Assembly: GCA_003161195.1 (NCBI GenBank)
Contig: PMOV01000066.1
Span: 1 to 14,729, forward strand
Source of the DNA: Acidobacteriota bacterium
Lineage (GTDB): Bacteria; Acidobacteriota; Terriglobia; Acidiferrales; UBA7541
DNA length: 14,729 bases
Reading direction: 5' to 3'
Shown: piece by piece, positions 1 through 5,786 of the stretch
Position numbering within the stretch: the first letter of the stretch is position 1
Layout: the number at the start of each line of letters is the position of its first letter
Made by a program: the position numbers and the translations under genes
Notes under the pieces: generated by a model
Told to the model about the DNA's origin: nothing
Seen by the model: the letters and a program-made list of their open reading frames with translations, nothing else
The model's database searches: none

Positions 1-220
1 TGATGGCAGCGCCGCTGTAGAGATAGGTTGGCGTGCCGTAGGTTTCCGCGATTTGCGCTAGCGGGACATTCTCGCAATAGAGTCCGTCGTAGCCGTGGCG
101 GCGCGCCGCGCCTCGCGATTTCCACGAGAAATGCGGCGTGAACGTCGAGGGATCGGCGAACACTTTGTGTTTGGAAACCGCAGGCGCGATGGGCAGCGCT
201 GCGGATTGTTTGGCGATCAT
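1..220 (-). CDS. lysA: Diaminopimelate decarboxylase, N-terminal part (cut by window edge)
   Basis: About 73 codons are visible, starting at the ATG whose complement is at 218-220 and running off the left edge. The translation contains the pattern HGYDGLYCENVPLAQIAE followed by GTPTYLYSGAAI. This is the classical beginning of LysA, the PLP-dependent enzyme that converts meso-diaminopimelate to lysine in the cytoplasm. The CE-VPL and GTP-Y-YS motifs open its alanine-racemase-like barrel. The first roughly 35 residues (Ser/Pro/Lys-rich) precede the conserved core and look like a short extension. The ATG overlaps the TGA of the upstream phosphatase gene (ATGA, 217-220), and an AAGG lies 4 nt before it. 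It is therefore probably co-transcribed and translationally coupled with that gene. PLP-binding residues lie outside the window, so activity cannot be judged. Confidence 0.88.
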   Translation of the reverse strand, partial: MIAKQSAALPIAPAVSKHKVFADPSTFTPHFSWKSRGAARRHGYDGLYCENVPLAQIAETYGTPTYLYSGAAI

Positions 221-1989
221 CGGACCTTGGCGACGACTAGCGTGCGGTCATCGGAGAGCGGCGCGCTGTTGGTGAAGAGATCGACTTCGCGGAGCAGACC
301 GTCGGCTAGTTCCGCGGCGGTACGTTCGTGTTGCTGCTCGATGAAGGTGCGCAGGCGCTCGGTGCCGAAGAACTGGTTTTCGGCGTTGGCGGCTTCGGCG
401 AGACCGTCGGAGTGGAAGACGAGGATGTTGCCGGACTCGAGCGTGACGCCCCACTCGTCGTAGGTGGCTTCCTCGAAGATACCGAGCGGAAAACCGGTCA
501 GCTCGATCTTGCCGCAGCGGCCGTCTTTGTAGAGCAGCGGCTGTGACTGGCCGGCGTTGGCGACGCGCAGCTTCTGGCGGCCTTTCTGCCAGGTGGCGAA
601 ACAAGCGGTCATGAAGCGGCCTTCGATGCGCTGCTCGCCAACAATGTGATTCATCTCACGGAGCATGTCGGCAGGCTGGAGTTTTTGCGGGCTGAGGCTG
701 CGCATGATGCCGATGGCCACGGCGCCGTAGAGCGCGGCGGCAGTGCCTTTGCCGCTGACGTCGCCGAGGGCGATGCCGAGTTGCTGCGGACCGTAGCGCA
801 GGAATTCGTAGAGGTCGCCGCAGACTTCGCGGGCGGAGAGGTAACGCGCGGCAATGTCCAAGCCATAATCTTCGGTGGGGACGGGACGCAGGAGCGCGCC
901 CTGAATGCGCTTGGCGGCTTGCAGGTCGCGGTCGAGGCGCGCTTCATCACGCGCGACTTGCTCGTAGAGGCGGGCGTTCTCAAGCGAGACGGCGAGATTG
1001 GCGGCGAGAATGCTGAGCGTCTGGACGTGGTCCTGCGTGAAGTAATTGAGTTGCGGGCTTTCGAGGTCCAGCACGCCGATAACTTTGCCTTTGTGGATCA
1101 TGGGGATAGCGAGCTCGGAGCGTGTTTCTGGATTCACCATAAAGTAACGGTCATCTACCGTTACATCGGGAACGATGACGGCTTCGCGCGTGAGCGCGGC
1201 GGCGCCCACGATGCCGGCGCCGGCGGGCACGCGGAGTTTGCTCTGCACGCGCTGGCCATGTTTTACGTCGATGCGATGGCGGAAGACTTTCTGGTCTTCG
1301 TCGTAGAGCATGAGGCTGAGAATCTGGTAGTCGATGACGCGCTTGATCTGTTCGGCGGCGCGGCGCAGCAGCTCTTCCACGTCGAGGATGGAACTGGTTT
1401 CGCGGCCGACTTCGTTGAGCAGCAGGAGGGTGCTGGCTTGCTGGCGGACGCGCTCGAAGAGGCGCGCGTTTTCGATAGCGATGCTGAGGCGGCTGGCCAG
1501 CAGCGTGAGGATGCGCTGCTGATCGGGGGTGAAGTATTCGGGATGGCGGCTCTGGACGTCGAGCACACCGATGACCTGACCTTGCAGCATAAGCGGGACG
1601 GCGAGCTCGCTGCGGACATGGTCGATGGCATTGATGTAGCGCGGGTCGTGGGCGGTGTCACCGACGCGGACGGGATGGGCGGTGGCGGCAGCGGTGCCAG
1701 TAATCCCTTGGCCCATCGGGATGCGGAGATTCTCAGCGAGGTTGATGGGGTAGCCGATGGCGAAGCGGTGCTTGAGGTAGCTGCCGTCACCTTCCTTGAG
1801 GAGGATGCCGAAGATCTCATAGTCAATGTGGCGCTTGATGAGGGCGGCGGAACGGGCGAGGACTTCGTCGAGGTCCAGAGACGCGTTTACTTCCTCGCCG
1901 ATCTCGGCGAGGGTGGCGAGGACGTCGGCAGGGACGGCGAGCGGGCTCTCTGCGAGTGCGGTGGCCGGTGTGGGGGCTTCGAGACTCAT
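217..1989 (-). CDS. GAF-GAF-SpoIIE (PP2C-type) serine/threonine phosphatase, RsbU-like
   Basis: The product is 590 aa and soluble, with no signal peptide or membrane segment. GAF domain 1 covers about residues 25-178 and GAF domain 2 about 195-345; each ends in the helix pattern LxxAIENARLFE or LAVSLENARLYE. A coiled linker (about 345-370, including QAAKRIQGALLRP) leads to a SpoIIE/PP2C domain at 372-590. The metal-binding PP2C motifs are all present: CGDLYE (390-395), GDVSGKG (409-415), SDGL (527-530) and SDDRTL (579-584). It should therefore be catalytically active. Family members dephosphorylate anti-anti-sigma (STAS) proteins in partner-switching systems, with GAF domains sensing a small ligand or redox state. 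No anti-sigma, STAS or sigma gene lies next to it, so the target is unknown. It starts 8 nt after a consensus TATAAT without a Shine-Dalgarno sequence, and it overlaps lysA by 4 bp. Confidence 0.93.
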   Translation of the reverse strand: MSLEAPTPATALAESPLAVPADVLATLAEIGEEVNASLDLDEVLARSAALIKRHIDYEIFGILLKEGDGSYLKHRFAIGYPINLAENLRIPMGQGITGTAAATAHPVRVGDTAHDPRYINAIDHVRSELAVPLMLQGQVIGVLDVQSRHPEYFTPDQQRILTLLASRLSIAIENARLFERVRQQASTLLLLNEVGRETSSILDVEELLRRAAEQIKRVIDYQILSLMLYDEDQKVFRHRIDVKHGQRVQSKLRVPAGAGIVGAAALTREAVIVPDVTVDDRYFMVNPETRSELAIPMIHKGKVIGVLDLESPQLNYFTQDHVQTLSILAANLAVSLENARLYEQVARDEARLDRDLQAAKRIQGALLRPVPTEDYGLDIAARYLSAREVCGDLYEFLRYGPQQLGIALGDVSGKGTAAALYGAVAIGIMRSLSPQKLQPADMLREMNHIVGEQRIEGRFMTACFATWQKGRQKLRVANAGQSQPLLYKDGRCGKIELTGFPLGIFEEATYDEWGVTLESGNILVFHSDGLAEAANAENQFFGTERLRTFIEQQHERTAAELADGLLREVDLFTNSAPLSDDRTLVVAKVR

Positions 1990-1997
1990 GCGAATCC

Positions 1998-2006
1998 ATT
2001 ATAGCA
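1998..2006 (-). promoter_or_regulatory. Extended -10 promoter of the SpoIIE phosphatase gene
   Basis: On the minus strand the sequence reads TGC-TATAAT, a perfect extended -10 (TGn plus consensus hexamer). Only 8 nt (1990-1997) separate it from the ATG at 1989. No good -35 is visible 17 bp upstream, which is tolerable with an extended -10. Transcription would be expected to start about 6-7 nt downstream of the hexamer, near 1990-1992. The mRNA would then have almost no leader, which matches the absence of a Shine-Dalgarno sequence. Confidence 0.6.
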
Positions 2007-2097
2007 GGGCGAAGGAAGCGGGCGATTGGCTGGTGGTGGCTCCTGCCAATGCTTGGTTGGGAGATGGCCCGAAGCAAAACCCGCCAATACGGAGATT

Positions 2098-2120
2098 CAT
2101 CCCGCACACTCCGCGGGATG
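2098..2120 (-). terminator. Stem-loop downstream of deoC, possible terminator or processing site
   Basis: A perfect 8-bp inverted repeat, CATCCCGC/GCGGGATG, encloses a 7-nt loop. Its edge lies 34 nt beyond the deoC stop. No T-run follows on the minus strand, so it is not a textbook intrinsic terminator. It may be a weak terminator or a 3'-end stabiliser. It separates hpt-deoC from the phosphatase promoter. Confidence 0.35.
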
Positions 2121-2154
2121 GAAAGGCGTAGGCGTTGCCAGGCATGATGGCTGA

Positions 2155-2850
2155 TCAGTGGGCGAAGCGAGCTTGGGCTTCCTGGGCAATTTTTACGCCG
2201 CTGCTGGTGCCAATGCGGGTGGCACCGGCCTCGACCATTTTCAATAAGGTGTCGAGGTTTTTGATGCCGCCGGAGGCTTTTACGCCGAGGTAGGGGCCTA
2301 CCACGGTGCGGAGGAGGGCTACGTCATCAAAGGTGGCGCCGTAGGTGCCGAAGCCGGTGGAGGTTTTGACGAAGTCGGCGCCAGCGGCTACGGCAAGGCG
2401 GGTGGCGCGGACTTTCTCTTCTTCGCTGAGGAGGCAGGTTTCGATGATGACTTTGCAGATGGCGCTGGCGGAATGGCAAGCGGCGCAGACGGCGGCGATG
2501 TCCGCGGAGAAGACGGCGTCGAGATTGGATTTGAGGACACCGACCTGGATGACCGTATCAATCTCGGTGGCACCTTGAGCGAGGGCGGATTGAGTTTCGG
2601 CGACTTTGGTGGCGGTGAGGTTGGCGCCCAGGGGGAAGCCTACAACGACGCAGGTGCGAACCGTGGAGTTGCGGAGCGCGGCGGCGACTTGCAGGGTGAA
2701 GACGGGATTGACGCAGACGGAGGCGAAGGAGTGGGCGACGGCTTCTTCGCAGAGACGGGCGACATCGGCCTGGGTGGCATCGGCTTTGAGGATGGTGTGG
2801 TCGATCAAGGCAGCGACGGCTTGAGGGGAGGCGGGTGCGGGGATGGTCAT
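2155..2850 (-). CDS. deoC: Deoxyribose-phosphate aldolase
   Basis: The product is 231 aa, close to the usual 220-260 for the short bacterial DeoC type. It is a class I aldolase TIM barrel that splits 2-deoxyribose-5-phosphate into glyceraldehyde-3-phosphate and acetaldehyde in deoxynucleoside catabolism. Visible signatures are IDHTILKAD (16-24), GFPLG (71-75), EIDTVIQVG (96-104, with Asp98), DFVKTSTGFG (159-168, Schiff-base Lys162), VKASGGI (190-196, proton-relay Lys191) and RIGTSSG (212-218, phosphate binding). All catalytic residues are therefore present. The ATG overlaps the TGA of hpt by 4 bp (ATGA at 2847-2850), and no Shine-Dalgarno sequence lies close to it. Translation probably depends on ribosomes terminating on hpt. 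A hairpin follows 34 nt after the stop. Confidence 0.95.
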   Translation of the reverse strand: MTIPAPASPQAVAALIDHTILKADATQADVARLCEEAVAHSFASVCVNPVFTLQVAAALRNSTVRTCVVVGFPLGANLTATKVAETQSALAQGATEIDTVIQVGVLKSNLDAVFSADIAAVCAACHSASAICKVIIETCLLSEEEKVRATRLAVAAGADFVKTSTGFGTYGATFDDVALLRTVVGPYLGVKASGGIKNLDTLLKMVEAGATRIGTSSGVKIAQEAQARFAH

Positions 2851-3539
2851 GGGGCGACGCGGGCCTTTCGCGGGACGATGAGTTTTGCAGCTTGCTTGAC
2901 GGCGTGCTTGGCGGAGATGGGTGCGCCGGATTTTTCGTCGGCGGCGGCTTCGGGAAGCAAGAGTATGCCGACGTCGAGGAGATTGCGGTAGCGCTCGGCG
3001 TAGTCGAGGCCGTAGCCGACGACGAATTCGTTAGGGATCTGGAAACCGGTGTAGTCGGCGTGGACATTGGTGATGCGGCGGTCGGGCTTGTCAAGGAGGA
3101 CGGCGACCTTGAGATTTTTGGGTTTGCGCTGCTGGAAGATGCGGAGAAGGTATTCGAGGGTCATGCCGGTGTCGAGGATGTCTTCGACGATGATGACGGT
3201 GCGGCCGTCGATGCTGGAATCGAGATCGCGGGTGAGTCGGACCTGGCCGCTGGAGTGCGTGCCCTTGCCGTAGCTGGAGACGGCGATGAAGTCGAAGGAA
3301 ACTTCGCCGCGGATTTGTCTGGCGAGATCGGCCAGGAAGAATACGGCGCCTTTGAGAACGCCGACGAGGTGGAGGGATTCGTTGGGAAAGTCGGCGCGGA
3401 TTTGTTTGGCGATGTCGGCGATGCGGCGGTGGATGGTGGCGCGGGGGATGAGGATGCGGACGTGCTCGCCCTTGCCGGTGTCGATGAGGCGGCCTTTTTT
3501 GGGAGTGATGGTGGGCGGTGCGGATGTGGGCATGCGCAT
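2847..3539 (-). CDS. hpt: Hypoxanthine phosphoribosyltransferase
   Basis: The product is 230 aa from the chosen start. It is a type I phosphoribosyltransferase that makes IMP (and usually GMP) from PRPP and the free base in purine salvage. Visible motifs are LVGVLKGAVFFLADL (58-72), the flexible-loop SSYGKGTHSSG (88-98), the PRPP loop VIIVEDILDTGMTL (115-128, acidic pair Glu119/Asp120 and Asp123), LLDKPDRR (148-155) and FVVGYGLDYAERYRNL (172-187). The reading frame stays open to 3677, but that stretch shows no HPRT similarity. ATG at 3539 has AAGGA 5 nt upstream; an ATG two codons later is the alternative. Usual length is about 175-190 aa. The extra residues are a Pro/Lys-rich start (about 1-27) and a Lys/Ala-rich tail (about 197-230), neither with a recognised function. 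It is coupled to deoC. Confidence 0.94.
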   Translation of the reverse strand: MRMPTSAPPTITPKKGRLIDTGKGEHVRILIPRATIHRRIADIAKQIRADFPNESLHLVGVLKGAVFFLADLARQIRGEVSFDFIAVSSYGKGTHSSGQVRLTRDLDSSIDGRTVIIVEDILDTGMTLEYLLRIFQQRKPKNLKVAVLLDKPDRRITNVHADYTGFQIPNEFVVGYGLDYAERYRNLLDVGILLLPEAAADEKSGAPISAKHAVKQAAKLIVPRKARVAP

Positions 3540-3567
3540 TGGCGTCCTTGATGGAGGTGAGCGGATG

Positions 3568-3597
3568 AATGTAGCGCATTGGTGGGGGGCGGGACAA
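3568..3597 (-). promoter_or_regulatory. Possible sigma-70-type promoter for hpt-deoC
   Basis: On the minus strand TTGTCC (3592-3597) lies 18 bp before TACATT (3568-3573), matching four of six positions in each consensus hexamer. Transcription would begin near 3561, about 22 nt before the hpt ATG, leaving room for its AAGGA ribosome-binding site. The match is moderate only. Confidence 0.35.
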
Positions 3598-3847
3598 GTT
3601 TTTGAGATTGCGTCAGAGTGCGGGGGGAGTGGGCGGACGGCGCCCGGACGAAACGGACCAGACGAGATGGGCGGCACGCAGCAAAGTTCTCAGAGAAGGG
3701 CAAAAAAGCGGAGGGAAACGGAAAGAAGTTGCACACCTCGTGGCGCATACGGCTAGGGGATTCCCTTACCGTAAGAAAGAATTTGTGAAAGTTCGCGAGA
3801 ATTTTTGCGAATGAACATCCGATTTTGGCGTCGCGGCGTATAGAACA

Positions 3848-3955
3848 ATGGGCCATCACGTGCATGTGGGCGGGTTGGGGAAGCGAGATCCAGCGCGCGA
3901 TTCCAAAACCGCGCAGTCCCGCAAGGCGGAACGCCAGTACCGAGGCGAACGCTAA
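3848..3955 (+). CDS. Possible small basic protein of 35 aa
   Basis: An ATG-to-TAA frame encodes 35 residues. The N-terminus is His/Gly-rich (MGHHVHVGG) and the rest is very basic and charged, ending SRKAERQYRGER. There is no hydrophobic segment. My hand count of G+C by codon position is high-low-high (about 26, 18 and 25 of 35 codons), as expected for a coding sequence in a GC-rich genome, but the sample is tiny. No Shine-Dalgarno sequence precedes it. A TATAGA lies only 3 nt upstream, too close to be a useful -10. No function can be assigned, and it may be a chance frame. Confidence 0.22.
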   Translation: MGHHVHVGGLGKRDPARDSKTAQSRKAERQYRGER

Positions 3956-3982
3956 AGGCATAGCAAAGGCAGAAGAAAAGGC

Positions 3983-4033
3983 AAAGGCGCCCGCCTCCCC
4001 GGTTTCACCGGGGCAGGCAAAAGGCGACTGCTA
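3983..4033 (+). repeat. Palindromic interspersed repeat, copy 1 (REP-like)
   Basis: This 51-bp unit matches 12682-12732 at 48 of 51 positions in the same orientation. Its core is a perfect hairpin, CCCCGGT-TTC-ACCGGGG (3997-4013), flanked by GCCT and AGGC that extend the stem with one bulged C. The unit begins AAAGGCGCCCG and ends GGCGACTGCTA. It lies between divergent genes, about 150 bp before the DinB-like start. The structure fits a non-coding REP-type element; no transposase is nearby. Confidence 0.75.
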
Positions 4034-4173
4034 CAAAGGCAGATGCGATTTTATTCAACGGGCTTGATGCTGTGCGATCAAGGTGGCGCTCGCGGGTGGT
4101 AGCCTGGGGACGGTTACAGCCCGCGGCGCCAGTATTTTGGCGGATAGCTTTCCTGGTGTGTACCATGCTGAAG

Positions 4174-4179
4174 TAGATT
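4174..4179 (+). promoter_or_regulatory. Possible -10 element for the DinB-like gene
   Basis: TAGATT (four of six matches to TATAAT, keeping the T-A---T core) lies 7 nt before the ATG at 4187. There is no Shine-Dalgarno sequence and no convincing -35. The spacing resembles that of the phosphatase gene and would give a leaderless transcript. Weak evidence taken alone. Confidence 0.3.
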
Positions 4180-4186
4180 GCCTGGC

Positions 4187-4738
4187 ATGGATCCTTCACA
4201 ACAAAATTTACCTGAGCTTTTACCTGAGCCTTGGCTGCGCGGGAAGCTGGCGGAGGTGCCGGCGGTGGCGCGCGCGGTTTTGCATGCGCTGGAATTGGCG
4301 CGGGAAGATGTGCAGCGCTGGTGTGTGCCGCTGGCACTCGACGCGCTGGAAGCGCGGCCGATTGGCTTGCCATCAGTGGGATTTCAGTTGCGGCACATGG
4401 CGCGGAGCCTGGACCGCTTGCTGGCGTACGCGGAGGGGCGCGGGCTTTCCGAGGCGGAAACGGCGGGTTTGCGGACGGAGATGCATAGGGCGGGCACGAG
4501 CGATGAGCTGTTTGCGGAGTTAGCGGCGTCGCTGGAGCGAAGCGCGGCGCGCGTGCTGGCGCTGAGCACACTGGATCTGGCAGCGGCACGCTTTGTGGGC
4601 ACGAAGCGCTTGCCGACGACGCTGGGAGGATTGCTGGTACACATGGCCGAACATACGCAGCGGCACGTGGGGCAGGCGATAACCACGGCAAAGATCGTGG
4701 CGGCGGTTGACGCTGTGCGACGAGTATCCGTACTCTGA
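4187..4738 (+). CDS. DinB-like four-helix metal-binding protein
   Basis: The product is 183 aa, rich in Leu/Ala/Glu helices, with no signal peptide or membrane span. The likely metal ligands of the DinB/YfiT fold are visible. His70 lies in FQLRHMARSLDRLL, and His156 and His160 lie in the characteristic HTQRHVGQ near the C-terminus, after LLVHMAEH. Family members are Zn or Ni binding four-helix bundles. Some are thiol-dependent S-transferases (bacillithiol or mycothiol type), but most are uncharacterised, so the substrate is unknown. ATG at 4187 is preferred; a TTG three codons earlier (4178) is the alternative and neither has a Shine-Dalgarno sequence. The stop is 10 bp before the marC-family start, so the two may be co-transcribed. 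Confidence 0.78.
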   Translation: MDPSQQNLPELLPEPWLRGKLAEVPAVARAVLHALELAREDVQRWCVPLALDALEARPIGLPSVGFQLRHMARSLDRLLAYAEGRGLSEAETAGLRTEMHRAGTSDELFAELAASLERSAARVLALSTLDLAAARFVGTKRLPTTLGGLLVHMAEHTQRHVGQAITTAKIVAAVDAVRRVSVL

Positions 4739-4748
4739 TACTTACGTG

Positions 4749-5417
4749 ATGGAACTGGCCAAGAGTATTGTTTTGATTGTGAGCGCGCTCTTCCCGATCG
4801 TGAATCCGCTGGGGAGCGCCCCAATATTTCTTTCGCTGACGCCGGACTATTCGGGGCCGGTGAGACGGGTTCTGGCGCGCAAGGTGGCGTTTAACAGCTT
4901 TTTCCTGCTGGTGGCCTCGTTTCTCACCGGATCACACATTCTGGCGTTTTTTGGAATTTCCATCCCGGTGGTGCAAGTGGGTGGCGGGCTGATCGTGATT
5001 TCCACGGGATGGTCGCTGCTGACAAGCAAAGATGATCGCGAACATAAAAGCGAAGTACACAAGAGCGTGGATGCGTCGGATTTGTTTCGCAATGCGTTTT
5101 ATCCGCTGACGCTGCCGTTGACGGTGGGGCCGGGGTCTATTTCGATTGCTATCACGCTGGGAGCGAACGCAAGCGGGCCGCGGCATTTTGGAATTAATAT
5201 TTGGTCGATCCTGGCGGCGCTGATTGGCTCGGCGCTGATCGCGCTGACGGTGTTCCTGTGTTACGGATTCGCGGAGCGGCTGGCGGCGGTGCTGGGCGAG
5301 AATGGGATGACGATTGTGATGCGGCTGTCGTCGTTTTTGCTGGTGTGCATCGGGGTGCAGATTTTGTGGAATGGAGCAAAGGCGTTGTTACAGACGTTGC
5401 CAGCGCTGGGCGGATAG
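4749..5417 (+). CDS. MarC-family integral membrane protein
   Basis: The product is 222 aa, the usual size for the MarC/YchE/YhgN family. Six hydrophobic segments are visible at about residues 4-28, 47-68, 72-91, 116-138, 151-171 and 192-214. The two signature half-motifs are NPLGSAPIFL (19-28) in the first segment and LPLTVGPGSI (122-131) in the fourth, consistent with the inverted-repeat architecture. A charged cytoplasmic-type loop (KDDREHKSEVHKS, 94-106) lies between segments 3 and 4. The family sits in the inner membrane. Its substrate is not established, and the old link with multiple antibiotic resistance is not supported. The frame extends upstream to a TTG at 4707, but ATG 4749 begins directly at the first membrane segment. 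No Shine-Dalgarno sequence is visible. It follows the DinB-like gene by 10 bp. Confidence 0.9.
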   Translation: MELAKSIVLIVSALFPIVNPLGSAPIFLSLTPDYSGPVRRVLARKVAFNSFFLLVASFLTGSHILAFFGISIPVVQVGGGLIVISTGWSLLTSKDDREHKSEVHKSVDASDLFRNAFYPLTLPLTVGPGSISIAITLGANASGPRHFGINIWSILAALIGSALIALTVFLCYGFAERLAAVLGENGMTIVMRLSSFLLVCIGVQILWNGAKALLQTLPALGG

Positions 5418-5470
5418 TGATAGGGTGCAGCCGGGCAGTATTTCTACGTAACGTTAACTGAATGTTCTAA

Positions 5471-5508
5471 CTTTCCCGTTAGGGAAGGGCGCGTGGCGGC
5501 GTTTTTTT
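5471..5508 (+). terminator. Possible terminator after the MarC-family gene
   Basis: The hairpin CTTTCCC-GTTA-GGGAAGG (5471-5488, one G-T pair) is followed 13 nt later by a run of seven T (5502-5508). The distance between stem and T-run is longer than in a canonical intrinsic terminator, so the call is tentative. It lies 54 bp beyond the MarC-family stop. Confidence 0.3.
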
Positions 5509-5600
5509 GTTCGGGGCACGGGGCACCCGGCGCATTTCGATAGGCGGCGAGAAAACTTAACCGCCGCAAGACCGCATCCAAGGTGGCAATGCGTGCAGTA

Positions 5601-5634
5601 CGGGCAAGCGGCAGGGAAGATTCCGCGTTGCCCG
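5601..5634 (+). other. Strong stem-loop in the asnB leader
   Basis: CGGGCAA (5601-5607) pairs with TTGCCCG (5628-5634). Inside it GCGG (5608-5611) pairs with CCGC (5623-5626), leaving one bulged G and an 11-nt loop. That gives 11 base pairs, mostly G-C. It lies about 150 nt before the translation start, so it is not simply hiding the ribosome-binding site. Confidence 0.45.
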
Positions 5635-5772
5635 GAAGCAGAGAATTTCGGCCAGAACTGACGATAGAAACGGTCCGAGTGGGCAGGCCGGCTTGGGAAA
5701 ATCTGAACAAGCGGCAGGTTTGCGGGTGTGTGTTCGCAAAGGAAACGTCGAGCGGCCGATGGCGGGCGTTGT

Positions 5773-5777
5773 GGAGG
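5773..5777 (+). promoter_or_regulatory. Ribosome-binding site that fixes the asnB TTG start
   Basis: GGAGG lies 9 nt before TTG at 5787-5789. The next codon is TGC, giving Met-Cys-Gly-Ile, the obligatory N-terminus of Ntn-type glutaminase domains. Motif and spacing together identify TTG as the real start, rather than the upstream initiators of the same frame. Confidence 0.75.
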
Positions 5778-5786
5778 TGGCTTAAA

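Larger units (their letters stand above)
3540..4186. other. 647-bp divergent intergenic region between hpt and the DinB-like gene
   Basis: No large gene is supported here. The region holds a probable hpt promoter at its left end and a short dyad CTTAC-C-GTAAG at 3765-3775 in a locally AT-richer patch (about 3760-3830). It also holds a possible 35-aa ORF (3848-3955), a palindromic repeat (3983-4033), several scattered AAAGGC words (about 3954-4040) and a small hairpin CTTGAT/ATCAAG (4063-4068 with 4077-4082). Long open frames across it on either strand have compositions unlike the neighbouring proteins. Confidence 0.6.
5418..5786 (+). other. 369-bp structured leader/intergenic region upstream of asnB
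   Basis: No gene is supported here. An open frame from 5583 continues into asnB, but its 68 predicted residues look unlike any amidotransferase N-terminus, and the catalytic Cys must be exposed as residue 2. The region contains the possible marC terminator (5471-5508). It also contains a strong hairpin (5601-5634) and a second one, TTTGCG/CGCAAA (5719-5724 with 5735-5740). I could not identify a convincing promoter or match a known riboswitch. Confidence 0.55.

Noticed and set aside
646..2004. Long plus-strand open frame (452 codons) opposite the phosphatase gene
   Set aside because: It is the antisense shadow of a GC-rich gene. The product is an Asp/Glu/Gly/Ala-rich string with no domain, while the opposite strand encodes complete GAF and PP2C motifs.
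2835..3551. Plus-strand open frame opposite hpt
   Set aside because: Antisense shadow of hpt, with Gly/Asp/Val-rich composition and no motif.
3161..3961. Minus-strand frame running from the intergenic region into hpt in another phase
   Set aside because: Its second half is an out-of-frame reading of hpt, and the first half is Pro/Ser/Arg-rich with no start signal.
3954..4040. CRISPR-like array in the AAAGGC cluster
   Set aside because: The repeated word is only 6 bp, spacing is irregular, and no cas gene is present.
3540..4186. Structured RNA gene (tRNA, SRP RNA, 6S or riboswitch) in the intergenic region
   Set aside because: No cloverleaf, SRP Alu/GGAA tetraloop signature or known aptamer pattern could be found by eye.
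4730..4745. Small dyads around gagtatccgtactctgatac as an operator
   Set aside because: Stems of only 5 bp at the end of a coding region; no further support.
4707..4748. TTG start for the MarC-family protein inside the DinB-like gene
   Set aside because: The 14 added residues are polar and precede the first membrane segment without benefit; ATG 4749 fits the family length.
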